A stretch of 64,000 nt of DNA from Bacteroidetes bacterium 43-16. Its GTDB lineage: Bacteria > Bacteroidota > Bacteroidia > Chitinophagales > Chitinophagaceae. The notes below the pieces were generated by a model. The model ran no database searches. It was not told where the DNA came from and saw nothing but the letters and a program-made list of their open reading frames with translations. The DNA is taken from positions 84,399-148,398 of the forward strand of contig MKTB01000008.1 of assembly GCA_001897525.1 (NCBI GenBank). The letters run 5' to 3'. This document shows positions 37,125 through 46,205 of the stretch, piece by piece. Made by a program: the position numbers and the translations under genes. Numbering within the stretch: position 1 is the first letter of the stretch; each line of letters begins with the position of its first letter.

Positions 37125-37787
37125 TTACAGACTTGAGTTGTAATACCCATTTTCGACACAATATCTAATGAGATCTATCTTGCTCTTTAAGTTCAATTTG
37201 TCCGTCAATCTTTTGATGTAAGTATCAATCGTGCGGGCAGATAGGTTTATTTTTAAGCCTATCTCTTTGTTACTTAAACCTTCATAGCATAATCTCATTA
37301 TTTGAATTTCTATTATTGTTGGCGCATATTCGTTACTTTCTTTCTGAGCCACAGGAAGCTTAAAATCTTCAATATTTGAAGTAGCTTTCCATCCATTAAG
37401 ATATTCTTTGTAGCGGTTTACAGGCGTGAAAACCATGTACGACAATATGTTCTCGATGATGTTGCTTTTCTTTTGGCAATAAAACACATTCGGATAGGCA
37501 AATAGTATCTGTGCAATATCTTCCTGGTAAGTTGCCGAATAGGCAATAATAGGCGCTTGTATGTCATAATTCCTTATGATTTTAATCGCTTCAATACCAC
37601 TCATGATAGGCATAAATAAATCAATAAGAAAAACATCTTCTTGTCTCAGGTGGATGTGTCTTATGAGCTCATTGCCGTTGTTGCAACTGCTTCTCAGTTG
37701 TAATTTATGATCACTTAGCAGGTTCTTGACTAAAATTTCTTTGAAATAGAAATCGGCATCGGCAATAGAAAATCTGACTTTCTTCAT
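37125..37787 (-). CDS. LuxR-type response regulator next to the T6SS
   Basis: This 220-residue two-component response regulator has a receiver domain (residues 1-125). The phosphoacceptor is probably Asp56 in FLIDLFMP, with the Thr and Lys switch residues in AYSAT and YCQKK. A C-terminal NarL/LuxR helix-turn-helix follows (about 155-215, GLSNKEIGLKINLSARTIDTYIKRL). It is transcribed away from the type VI secretion genes, sharing a 164-bp intergenic region with them, so control of that operon is plausible. No histidine kinase lies nearby. Confidence 0.9.
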   Translation of the reverse strand: MKKVRFSIADADFYFKEILVKNLLSDHKLQLRSSCNNGNELIRHIHLRQEDVFLIDLFMPIMSGIEAIKIIRNYDIQAPIIAYSATYQEDIAQILFAYPNVFYCQKKSNIIENILSYMVFTPVNRYKEYLNGWKATSNIEDFKLPVAQKESNEYAPTIIEIQIMRLCYEGLSNKEIGLKINLSARTIDTYIKRLTDKLNLKSKIDLIRYCVENGYYNSSL

Positions 37788-37836
37788 AGCACAGTTTTGC
37801 GGTTATTTCTAAATATATAAATAGGAGCTCTCGGCA

Positions 37837-37844
37837 CAAATATA
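37837..37844 (-). promoter_or_regulatory. Predicted -7 element of the response-regulator gene
   Basis: Read on the minus strand, TATATTTG matches TAnnTTTG and lies about 50 bp upstream of the ATG. No clear -33 was seen. Confidence 0.35.
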
Positions 37845-37874
37845 TGTATTTATTGTTTTTATTGCCAGCTGCTA

Positions 37875-37907
37875 TTGAAGGAATGCGAATTGAAGTGTCT
37901 ACATTTA
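37875..37907 (+). promoter_or_regulatory. Predicted promoter of the T6SS operon
   Basis: TTG at 37875-37877 and TACATTTA at 37900-37907 fit the -33/-7 consensus with one mismatch and a 22-bp spacer. The stretch GAAGTGTCTACATTT matches the sigma-gene promoter at 14 of 15 positions. The ATG is at 37952. Confidence 0.4.
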
Positions 37908-37951
37908 ATTAAAAAATAATGTAAATAACCTGAACATTTAAAACTGTAAAG

Positions 37952-38470
37952 ATGAACTATTTGAATTTAAAAATGCAAAATGCCAAAGAGATCAAAAAAG
38001 AACTTTGGAAGTTTATGGGATACTTTGTTGTTCTGGTTATCTTAGCCTTCTTTGCGCTCTTCTTCTTCGTCTTGAGCTACACGCGCCAATACGAACATAC
38101 CAAATCAAAAATCCTTTCCTACAACGAGATTATCAATAAACATCACCTGCTGAAAGGCAAGCTGGACACGCTTTACAACCTCATGTCCAAAATGAATACC
38201 GAACAAGTGTCCAATAACCTCTTCCTGAGCAACATGATCTTAAACAATGTCCAGGACCTCAGGAGGACTATAGGAAACGATACCCTTAACTTTCAACACT
38301 ACTATTTTCTTTCCAACAAACTGGACAGCCTCATGTTCGTGAAATCCAATATCTCCCAGGTGGAAGTAAAACGAAAAATGGTATTGGACGAGCTGGATGA
38401 ATGTAAGCGCCAGAACGGGCGACTACGCCAATCATTGGCGCTGGACCCTTCCAGGGGTTTCAACAACTAA
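37952..38470 (+). CDS. tssO: T6SS transmembrane protein TssO-like
   Basis: This 172-residue protein has a short cytoplasmic N-terminus, one membrane helix (about residues 25-47, FVVLVILAFFALFFFVLSY) and a periplasmic coiled-coil region (HHLLKGKLDTLYNLMSKMN). This is the layout of TssO, one of the subtype-iii-specific components (TssN to TssR) that replace TssJLM. It is the first gene of a long same-strand cluster. A second protein of similar layout follows, so the pair may be two TssO-like subunits. The name rests on architecture and position, not a search. Confidence 0.7.
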   Translation: MNYLNLKMQNAKEIKKELWKFMGYFVVLVILAFFALFFFVLSYTRQYEHTKSKILSYNEIINKHHLLKGKLDTLYNLMSKMNTEQVSNNLFLSNMILNNVQDLRRTIGNDTLNFQHYYFLSNKLDSLMFVKSNISQVEVKRKMVLDELDECKRQNGRLRQSLALDPSRGFNN

Positions 38471-38510
38471 AGTTGCATTTCAATTTTCCTAAAAACATAA
38501 ACGAATCCAA

Positions 38511-39035
38511 ATGAAAGGTTATACTTCACTATCCCAACAGGAGAAAAGATACCAGTTCTGGTATTTGTTCCTCTTGCTGATCTTTGTCCTGCTGGTCTTA
38601 TCCGTATTGTTCTTAAGACGGTATAATTCCCCGTTTTCTTCTTCCGATATCCTAGACAACCAGAAGCTCGACCAGATGCAGAAATTTGCCCGGCATCAGA
38701 AAGCCGTAGAACCTATGGTGGAAAAGACTTTCGAGCGTATCTCCGTACTCAGCAGAGAGCCCGTTCCGCAGTTTACAGAAAGCGATATCCAGCGTAATAT
38801 CAATGATGTGGCCAATGTTTTTGAAGGAGTGGGGATCTATGATGTACGTAAAGAAGGTTATCTTCAAATCTCCAGGTTTTATAAAATGTACCTGGAAGAC
38901 AAAAAAATACTCTCTTTAAGGACCCAGGACATCGACAACTTTAATAAAATGCTGAGCATTTGCCTGGTCGGCTTTAAAGATAATACACAAAAAGTGGAGC
39001 AGAAAAAGAATGCCATGCTATCCAGGAGCAACTAA
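38511..39035 (+). CDS. Second TssO-like transmembrane protein
   Basis: This 174-residue protein also has one membrane helix near the N-terminus (about 17-36, WYLFLLLIFVLLVLSVLFL) and a helical periplasmic part (ARHQKAVEPMVEKTFERIS). Size and layout match the preceding gene, although the sequences are clearly different. It could be the true TssO, or a paired subunit of the membrane complex. It lies 40 bp after the first and 45 bp before the tssP-like gene. Confidence 0.65.
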   Translation: MKGYTSLSQQEKRYQFWYLFLLLIFVLLVLSVLFLRRYNSPFSSSDILDNQKLDQMQKFARHQKAVEPMVEKTFERISVLSREPVPQFTESDIQRNINDVANVFEGVGIYDVRKEGYLQISRFYKMYLEDKKILSLRTQDIDNFNKMLSICLVGFKDNTQKVEQKKNAMLSRSN

Positions 39036-39080
39036 ACAGGAATATAATTTTTGAAACCCAAAACAATTATTTACTACCGT

Positions 39081-39992
39081 ATGTCTTACTTTCAACGAAA
39101 CAAAAAGCAAATTATCATTATCGCTTCCTTAGTGGTGCTGGCCCTGGCCGCATTGATCTATTGGCTGCAAAAGAGATACTTCAGGTCCTCAGAAGACATA
39201 GATGCCAAAGTTTTTCCTACCACTTTACAAGTAGGCGATACCTTGCGTTACCAGGATAAGACGGGCTTTGCCGTATCCCGTTTATGGAATTTCGGAGATG
39301 GTAATGTATCCGTAATGGACAGCGGGATCTACATCTTCTCCCGTCCCGGCTATTACCAGGTCAACATTACCGTAAATGAGAAATACTCTAAAAACTTCAC
39401 CATACAGGTAGCCGAGCGGCCCGGTACAGAGATCATAGAAGATACCGTGGTGGCCACGATTGAAGGGCCGCAACAAGCCATGCAATATGAGAACGTAGTC
39501 TTCCGTACCAATATCACAGATGCTACCTCCTACAACTGGAGCTTCGGCGAGTCCGGCGCAGTAGATGCCCGGGAGCGTATGGCCATCTATGCCTACCAGA
39601 AGCCAGGTACCTATGTAGTGACCTTCTACACCGACAAAACACAATACCCGATCACCAAACAAATCAAGATCCTGCCTTCCTACAAAGAAGTGAGCGATTC
39701 GGTATCCAGTGTAGATGATATCTACAAAAAAGTAGACGATGACTTCAAGTATAACCTGCAACAGATAGCCAACGGCAATGACTTCAATGCCCACTACAAC
39801 TATCTTTTGAAGAAATACCTCTGTGGCAATGAGAATGCTGTGATCAAAGTAAACGATAGTAAAGCCAATAACTTCTACTACTACTGTACCGGCCTGCAGT
39901 TCGATAAAAACGTGACCATACAATCCGTAAAAGTAGGCCTTGATGATAATTTAAGTTGTGTAACAAAAGTTGATATAATCCAAAGCAAATAA
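39081..39992 (+). CDS. tssP: T6SS protein TssP-like, PKD-fold
   Basis: This 303-residue protein has an N-terminal membrane helix (about 11-31, IIIIASLVVLALAALIYWL) and a periplasmic region with two PKD-like units (SRLWNFGDGNVSVMDSG; YNWSFGESGAV). A C-terminal domain with paired cysteines follows (KKYLCGNE, NNFYYYCTG). TssP is a subtype-iii membrane-complex component with this layout. Its stop codon overlaps the TssR start by 1 nt (TAATG). The ATG at 39081 is preferred to a TTG at 39051. Confidence 0.75.
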   Translation: MSYFQRNKKQIIIIASLVVLALAALIYWLQKRYFRSSEDIDAKVFPTTLQVGDTLRYQDKTGFAVSRLWNFGDGNVSVMDSGIYIFSRPGYYQVNITVNEKYSKNFTIQVAERPGTEIIEDTVVATIEGPQQAMQYENVVFRTNITDATSYNWSFGESGAVDARERMAIYAYQKPGTYVVTFYTDKTQYPITKQIKILPSYKEVSDSVSSVDDIYKKVDDDFKYNLQQIANGNDFNAHYNYLLKKYLCGNENAVIKVNDSKANNFYYYCTGLQFDKNVTIQSVKVGLDDNLSCVTKVDIIQSK

Positions 39993-42343
39993 TGAGAAAA
40001 TATATACTATCTGCCGTATTCGCTGGTACCGTTTGTTTTTTATCAACAGGATGTGCCACAAGGAAAGTACCTATGACACCCAAATCGGCTGACTATACGA
40101 CCGTAGAAGGCATGAAGCTGAGAGAAGGATACGCCCGGCTGCCGCAGCCCTGGCTGGTATACTCTGACCGGGAAGAAAATGCTATGCAGCTCAAACGCAG
40201 GAAATCTGCCGGGATGAGCAGCAAATCTGAATTCCTGTCCACCTTTGTCGTACTCGACGAGCGCGACGATATGCTTAAACTGGCTGCTTACAAGCCCGGC
40301 CTCATCGACAATGGCAGGATGAAAAGAAAAGCCGTAAAGAAAAGCGGCTGGCTGCCCAAAGACAAGGTCCTGCTCTGGAACAGCAGCCTGAAAAATAAAG
40401 CCAGCGGCAATGTACCCAAAGCCGTTTTGGTGTCCAATTCAAGCGATGTACTGCTCAGCATTGATAAATACCTGGAGAATGATTCCATAAAAGTCTTTAC
40501 CGCACCTTCCCTCACCAATACCACAGGAAAGAAGCTCGCTGTGGGACAACTGGTGTATCTATACAAACAGTCCGAAGACGGGCAACGCTTTATGATAGGC
40601 GCTAAGCCTGCATTTGAAGCAGATAGCGTTAAAAACGAAATATACGGCTGGGTGAGTAAAAATGTAGTTTCCATATGGGGAGAGCAGACGGCCATCAAGC
40701 CTAAAGCCAATGACCTGTCCGGCAACCCGATCGGATTCTACGAAGACCCTGTAGCCAAAAAAGAATTTAAACCCATCGTGACCGATGCCGCTTTATTCGG
40801 AAGGAGCAACTTTGAACGTACCTTTCCCGTGATCAGCTACAATGAACAGGGAAAAAATACACAAACAAATTTCCTGATCAATCCCCTCAACTACGAGGCC
40901 AATAAGATCTACAACATCCTGGGCAACCCGATCTATTACTCAAGGTTTAAAGAGATCCTCGACAATAACCGTAAACTGAATGTAGTCTTTGTGGTAGACA
41001 TGAGCCAGAACAACAGGCTTTACCTGCCTTTAGTGAAATCCTTCCTGCAGGAACTACAACTCAAATTCATCAACCCGGGCTATTACGAGCAGGTTAAATT
41101 CGGTGGCGTGGTGTACAAAGATAATGTCTGCGGCAGCGGTGCCTTATCCTCCAGCCTCAGCGATAACTACCGCGATGTGACCACCTTCCTGGAACAGAAA
41201 GTAGCCGGTATGTCCTGCTCTGATACCTACCTGGAACAACCCGTCAACAGCGGCCTTATAGAAGCTTCAAGATTACTGAACAGCGCGGCCAATGAGACCA
41301 ATATCGTTGTCGTCATCGGAACCACAGGAACCGATGAAGAACGCACCCAGAGCGCTATCCAGGCCCTGACAAGAGTGAATGCAAGAATGATCTTCTTCCA
41401 GACACAAGCCAAGTCAGACAACGCCTACAATAACTTTGTGCTTTTAGCAGAAAAAATAGTCACCAACAGCGCAGAAAACATAGCCATGCTGAAAAAAGAG
41501 AAAATCGTTAACCAGAACGATTTCCTCATCAGCAATAACTTCTCCCTGGCACAGGAAGTAGAAGGTACTTATGCATTAGACTTCCCCAATACCAGTATGA
41601 CACAGGGTTTCGTCCTGTTTCCCAAGAAAGGGCAGACCATGCCGGCCAAATCCCTGAAAGCCGCCATCGATGCCATGATCGCACAGGTAACCTCAGATAA
41701 CCAACGTATCGACAGTTCCCTGAACGCCTACTTTAAATCAGACATCGGGGCCAATCTCACCACCGTAAACCCTGAGTTTAAAACCCGCTTTGTGGGTGTA
41801 GACGGTGTGTTGCCTCCTAAAACAGCCTCCTTCCTTTTAGATAACCGCTCCGTATTACTGGCCACCGGGTATTTACAAGAACCTGTTGATCTGAGTACAA
41901 CTGGTATGGAACATGGGGTATTCCTGAACGATGCAGAATATGATCAACTCTACCAATACTACTACCATATTGCCAAACGGGCCTTCAAAAACGATAAATT
42001 CAACAGGCGACGTGCCATAAAACACTTCGTAAAAATAACAGCCAAAAGCAAACCGAAATTTGCGAAGATCAAGAAAAGCAAACTCAGGAACAATTCAATG
42101 GCCTACAGCGTGAAAGTAGGTTCAGGCTTCATTATACAGGATCCCCTGTTCAATGACCTGACCGTAAAACAATGGTCCGGCTCCTCTAAAATAGAAACCG
42201 GTAAAGTAAGAGCCTACTTTGAAAGATACAAAGCCCTGGCGGCAAAAATGGCGACCAACAAAAGCAGCGATGCCATTAAAGTAAACCACAAAGGACAAGT
42301 ATTTTATTGGTTGAACAACGAGTATTTACCAAATGTAAACTAA
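39992..42343 (+). CDS. tssR: T6SS protein TssR
   Basis: This 783-residue protein carries a lipoprotein-like signal (VCFLSTGC, Cys near residue 21). It has SH3-like/beta regions, then a von Willebrand-like segment with an imperfect metal site (VVFVVDMSQNN, Asp336), and a C-terminal domain rich in helix and charge. TssR is the large periplasmic or outer-membrane-facing member of the subtype-iii membrane complex. It overlaps TssP by 1 nt and ends 5 bp before the tssH start, so translation of the three is probably coupled. Confidence 0.85.
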   Translation: MRKYILSAVFAGTVCFLSTGCATRKVPMTPKSADYTTVEGMKLREGYARLPQPWLVYSDREENAMQLKRRKSAGMSSKSEFLSTFVVLDERDDMLKLAAYKPGLIDNGRMKRKAVKKSGWLPKDKVLLWNSSLKNKASGNVPKAVLVSNSSDVLLSIDKYLENDSIKVFTAPSLTNTTGKKLAVGQLVYLYKQSEDGQRFMIGAKPAFEADSVKNEIYGWVSKNVVSIWGEQTAIKPKANDLSGNPIGFYEDPVAKKEFKPIVTDAALFGRSNFERTFPVISYNEQGKNTQTNFLINPLNYEANKIYNILGNPIYYSRFKEILDNNRKLNVVFVVDMSQNNRLYLPLVKSFLQELQLKFINPGYYEQVKFGGVVYKDNVCGSGALSSSLSDNYRDVTTFLEQKVAGMSCSDTYLEQPVNSGLIEASRLLNSAANETNIVVVIGTTGTDEERTQSAIQALTRVNARMIFFQTQAKSDNAYNNFVLLAEKIVTNSAENIAMLKKEKIVNQNDFLISNNFSLAQEVEGTYALDFPNTSMTQGFVLFPKKGQTMPAKSLKAAIDAMIAQVTSDNQRIDSSLNAYFKSDIGANLTTVNPEFKTRFVGVDGVLPPKTASFLLDNRSVLLATGYLQEPVDLSTTGMEHGVFLNDAEYDQLYQYYYHIAKRAFKNDKFNRRRAIKHFVKITAKSKPKFAKIKKSKLRNNSMAYSVKVGSGFIIQDPLFNDLTVKQWSGSSKIETGKVRAYFERYKALAAKMATNKSSDAIKVNHKGQVFYWLNNEYLPNVN

Positions 42344-42348
42344 GCACT

Positions 42349-44835
42349 ATGGGCATATTAATTTCAAACGATACCGTTAAACAACTCTTTCATATTGCCC
42401 AGTCAGTGGCAAGAGAAAACTATAATGAACGCTTTGGTGCGCCACATATCTTACGCGCCTTGGTGCATAAAGAAATAGACCTGGTCGACTTCCTGAAAAG
42501 CATTGGTAAAGATCCCGGCTACATCTACGAATGGGCAGAAGTGCGTATTGAAGAATATCCCACCACCACCCAATTGCCCTCAGAGGTAAAAGAAGACGAA
42601 GTCGTGGCAAGAGTGCTGGAAGAGGCCGAAGACGTGCGCCTGAGGCTGGGCCTGGATGAAATTACACCCCTGTGTATATTAGCAGCTATTGTTAAGCCCA
42701 ATCTTGCTTTTTCCGGCGAACAGTTGAAGTCATTAACCTTGAAAGAAGCCGAAATATATAACCTGTACAGCAACCAGAAAGATGTCTTCGTAGCACCGGA
42801 ACTGAAAGATATTTTCAAATCCAATGGTAACGGCTCCGGGGCATCCGCTTCCTTTACAGCCATCCAGAATTATTGTATCGATAAAACGGCCCAGGCCAGG
42901 AACGGAAACCTCGACAACATCATCGGGCGGGAACAGGAAACCCGTAACCTGATCGAAGTACTTTGCCGCAGGAGCAAACCCAATGTTATCATAGTAGGAG
43001 AGCCAGGTGTGGGTAAAACCGCACTGGTAGAGGGCTTTGCCCATGAGATCGTTAAAGGCAAAGTGCCAGAAATGCTGCAAAATGCAGTCCTGCTTGAGCT
43101 GGATACCAGCCTTTTAGTGGCCGGTACCTCCTACAAAGGCGAGATTGAAGACCGCCTGAAGAAAGTCATCAACGAATGCAAGCGGCTCGAAAAAGCCATC
43201 CTCTTCATAGATGAGATCCATACACTGCTCGACAATAAAGGCTCTGCAGGCAGCGTAGCCAACCTGCTGAAGCCCGAGCTGGCCAGGGGAGAGATCACCG
43301 TTATAGGTGCTACCACCCATGAAGAATACCGGAAAATAGTAGAGCCGGAGCAGGCCTTTAACCGACGCTTTGAAGTCCTGACCGTTGCAGAGCCGGATAT
43401 AGCCACCTGCACCAAGATGGTGAGCGTACTGCTCGATCGCTATAAAGAACACCATGGCATAGAAGTAGATAAAGAAGCCATCCCCGAATGCGTAAGACTG
43501 GCGAAGCGCTATGCAAAAGGTAAAAAACTACCCGATGCAGCCATCGACCTGCTCGACCGTACCATGGCAGCTATTAAAATGCTGGACGAACGCTCCCAGA
43601 AAGAACTCGAACACTGGAAAGAAGAATACGATGCCGTGATCGCAGCAGAAGAGAGCGAAGAAGATAAACTTGCGGAACTCAACTGGATGTATGGGCAGTT
43701 GAAAAACAGGATCAGTCCCATCCTCTGGGGTTCCCTGGCCGAGCAACCCGAGCTGGACAGCAATATGAATGCCGCCCAGGTACAAGTCTTGATCGATAAA
43801 GTCTATGAAGAACTATCCGGCTATGCCGTTGTGAAGCGCGAGAAAGTAGGCAAACTCGAACTGGCCGCAGTTATGGCCGCCAAGACAAACATACCCATCG
43901 GTAAGATACAGGCCCAGGAAAAAGACCGCCTGTTGAACATGGAATCCTACCTCAATAAAAGAGTCATAGGCCAGGACCATGCCCTCAAAGTATTGACCGA
44001 TGCCATTATTGAAAACCGCAGCGGCCTCAATAAACCGGGGCAGCCAATAGGGTCCTTCTTCCTGCTGGGACCTACCGGTACGGGTAAAACAGAACTTGCA
44101 AAGTCAATCGCAGAACTGCTCTTTAATGATGAAAAAGCTATGGTTCGTTTTGATATGTCCGAGTTCAAAGAAGAACATTCCGCAGCCTTGCTCTACGGTG
44201 CCCCTCCCGGCTATGTAGGCTACGAAGAAGGCGGTATGCTTGTGAACAAGATCAGGCAGCAGCCCTATACCGTAGTGCTTTTTGATGAAATAGAAAAAGC
44301 ACACAGCTCCGTGTTCGATGTCTTCCTGCAGATCATGGATGAAGGAAAGATCCATGATAAACTGGGTAAAGAAGGAGACTTCAGCAATGCACTCATCCTT
44401 TTTACTTCCAACATCGGCAGCGAGCATATCATTAAAAAATTTGAACAAGACATGATCCCGACCTCATCAGAAATGATGCAGATCATGGCCGGTAACTTCA
44501 GGCCAGAATTCCTGGCCCGGATCACAGAGATCATTCCTTTTGCGCCCATCACAGAAGCCATGGCAGAGCGCATCTTCAGCATCCAGATGAAATCCCTGGT
44601 GGCCGCATTGGCCAGGCTGGGCATTGGTCTTGAAGTGACAGAAGAAGCCATTAAGCACCTTGCCCTCACCGGTTTCAGCAGTCAATACGGTGCCCGCCAG
44701 ATCGGTGGTGTCGTGAGGTCGCAGCTGGCCCGTCCTATTTCTAAAAAAATAGTGGGAGAAGAAGCCAAAGCCGGGCAGACCATTAAAGTGGGCTGGGATA
44801 CAGCGGCAGCAGGAGTAACATGGGAAATTGCATAA
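42349..44835 (+). CDS. tssH: T6SS ATPase TssH (ClpV)
   Basis: This 828-residue Clp-type AAA+ disaggregase recycles contracted sheath. A ClpN domain (residues 1-150, FGAPHILRALVH) precedes AAA module 1 with Walker A GEPGVGKT and Walker B AILFIDEIHTLL. A middle region follows, then AAA module 2 with Walker A GPTGTGKT and Walker B VVLFDEIEKAH, and a C-terminal D2-small domain. ClpB-like in layout, it is assigned as ClpV from its place between tssR and tssE. The ATG at 42349 is used, since the upstream in-frame start lies inside tssR. Confidence 0.93.
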   Translation: MGILISNDTVKQLFHIAQSVARENYNERFGAPHILRALVHKEIDLVDFLKSIGKDPGYIYEWAEVRIEEYPTTTQLPSEVKEDEVVARVLEEAEDVRLRLGLDEITPLCILAAIVKPNLAFSGEQLKSLTLKEAEIYNLYSNQKDVFVAPELKDIFKSNGNGSGASASFTAIQNYCIDKTAQARNGNLDNIIGREQETRNLIEVLCRRSKPNVIIVGEPGVGKTALVEGFAHEIVKGKVPEMLQNAVLLELDTSLLVAGTSYKGEIEDRLKKVINECKRLEKAILFIDEIHTLLDNKGSAGSVANLLKPELARGEITVIGATTHEEYRKIVEPEQAFNRRFEVLTVAEPDIATCTKMVSVLLDRYKEHHGIEVDKEAIPECVRLAKRYAKGKKLPDAAIDLLDRTMAAIKMLDERSQKELEHWKEEYDAVIAAEESEEDKLAELNWMYGQLKNRISPILWGSLAEQPELDSNMNAAQVQVLIDKVYEELSGYAVVKREKVGKLELAAVMAAKTNIPIGKIQAQEKDRLLNMESYLNKRVIGQDHALKVLTDAIIENRSGLNKPGQPIGSFFLLGPTGTGKTELAKSIAELLFNDEKAMVRFDMSEFKEEHSAALLYGAPPGYVGYEEGGMLVNKIRQQPYTVVLFDEIEKAHSSVFDVFLQIMDEGKIHDKLGKEGDFSNALILFTSNIGSEHIIKKFEQDMIPTSSEMMQIMAGNFRPEFLARITEIIPFAPITEAMAERIFSIQMKSLVAALARLGIGLEVTEEAIKHLALTGFSSQYGARQIGGVVRSQLARPISKKIVGEEAKAGQTIKVGWDTAAAGVTWEIA

Positions 44836-44839
44836 GCAT

Positions 44840-45715
44840 ATGAAAAACATAAGCGCTCATATAAGTTCAGGTATCGCAGGCATAGCATTCATCATGCTTG
44901 CCGGCAGTCCCTTGTTTGCGCAGCAGCAAAGCAATATGTTCCAGGTAAGTACCGAAAGGAAACATTACTACCGCGGACTCCTGGATAAAAATAAAGAAGT
45001 CGTAAAATTTATTGAACATACTTTGCTCACGAACGGCTTGCCTAAGATGCTGCGCAACCTGGCCATGATAGAATCCGGCTTTGTGCGGCAGTCGGTATCC
45101 CATGCCAATGCCGGGGGCATCTGGCAATTTACCGTAGGACATGGCAACCAGTTTGGCCTTTCCGACCAGGAGCGCTTTGATGTGTATAAAAGCACACAGG
45201 TGGCGGCCAGCAGCCTCAAAAAATTATACACCAAATACAATAACTGGATCGCTGTAGTAGCCGCTTACAATTGCGGAGAAGGCAATGTAGATAAAGCCAT
45301 GTCCATCGCTAATTCAAACCAGTACCATATCTACGCCATGTATTTACCGGCAGAGACCAAAGGCCATGTGCGTAAATTTATAGAAGCCTGCCAGGCCACC
45401 GGGGAACTTGATCTCCTGAAAGCCGATTACCGGATGGCGGGGTTCAATACAAAAATGAACCCGGTGAAGACCACGAAGCGTAAAGTAGATCTTTCCCTGG
45501 CCAGTGAGTCCATCAACGGTGCATTCGATCCCGATGTTATTGCCGAAGTGCTGGCCATTAACCGGGCAGATTTTGATAAATGGAATCCCTACCTGAGAAC
45601 AGAATTATTGGAACAAGGCACCGCAGTGATGTACCTGCCCGTAGACCTGATGCCGGATTTCCAGTTGCAGAAAAACCTCATATTAAGTCGTTCACTTCAA
45701 AAACCAATGAATTGA
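44840..45715 (+). CDS. T6SS-associated lytic transglycosylase
   Basis: This 291-residue exported enzyme has a signal peptide (ending AGSPLFAQ) and a SLT/MltD-type catalytic domain. The catalytic glutamate lies in MIESGF (Glu78), followed by the family motifs HANAGGIWQF, the Leu/Gly-rich core and AAYNCGEGNV. The C-terminal part may bind peptidoglycan or a partner. Placed between tssH and tssE, it most likely opens the cell wall locally so the secretion apparatus can span the periplasm. The ATG at 44840 is preferred to a TTG at 44828 that overlaps tssH. Confidence 0.9.
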   Translation: MKNISAHISSGIAGIAFIMLAGSPLFAQQQSNMFQVSTERKHYYRGLLDKNKEVVKFIEHTLLTNGLPKMLRNLAMIESGFVRQSVSHANAGGIWQFTVGHGNQFGLSDQERFDVYKSTQVAASSLKKLYTKYNNWIAVVAAYNCGEGNVDKAMSIANSNQYHIYAMYLPAETKGHVRKFIEACQATGELDLLKADYRMAGFNTKMNPVKTTKRKVDLSLASESINGAFDPDVIAEVLAINRADFDKWNPYLRTELLEQGTAVMYLPVDLMPDFQLQKNLILSRSLQKPMN

Positions 45716-45716
45716 T

Positions 45717-46157
45717 ATGAATAGCCTGAACTACCAGATGCCCTTCGATCCCGAAGAACTCATGTCCGACAACGGAAGCATGAAGACCTGTACCGAGGCC
45801 GAAAGCATCGCCCAAAACCTCATGCTCCTGATCACTACCAAAAAGCGCGAGAACCGCTACGATCCGGAATATGGCAATGACGTGTGGGACATAGAATTTG
45901 ATAATGCCATCACCACCGTGATGTGGGAAAACATTTTTGTAGAAAGCTTTAAACAACAAATCCAGCGCTATGAGCCGCGCCTGACCCAGGCAAAAGTAGA
46001 AGCCCATATCGAATTTGTAGAACACTCTTATGAGAGCAGGAAATTTACAGAAATAAAGAAAAAAGCCAAAATAGGCGTGAATGCAAGATTGGTAGAGAGC
46101 GGTGAGCAATTTCGTTTTGTAACAGAATTGTTCCTGAGCCCGATGTCCATCGATTAA
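45717..46157 (+). CDS. tssE: T6SS baseplate protein TssE (gp25-like)
   Basis: This 146-residue protein of the GPW/gp25 family forms part of the baseplate that starts sheath assembly. The core motif region RENRYDPEYGNDVWDIEF and the following helix (TVMWENIFVESFKQQI) match the family. The length is typical. It starts 1 bp after the transglycosylase stop and is followed by tssF after 48 bp. Confidence 0.88.
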   Translation: MNSLNYQMPFDPEELMSDNGSMKTCTEAESIAQNLMLLITTKKRENRYDPEYGNDVWDIEFDNAITTVMWENIFVESFKQQIQRYEPRLTQAKVEAHIEFVEHSYESRKFTEIKKKAKIGVNARLVESGEQFRFVTELFLSPMSID

Positions 46158-46205
46158 AACAAGTGACACAGCATATAGATTCATCAGATAAGAAACAGGA
46201 AGCAC

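Noticed and set aside
45678..46205. Minus-strand 175-codon frame opposite tssE
   Set aside because: Antisense to a recognised gp25-like gene in a tightly packed same-strand operon.
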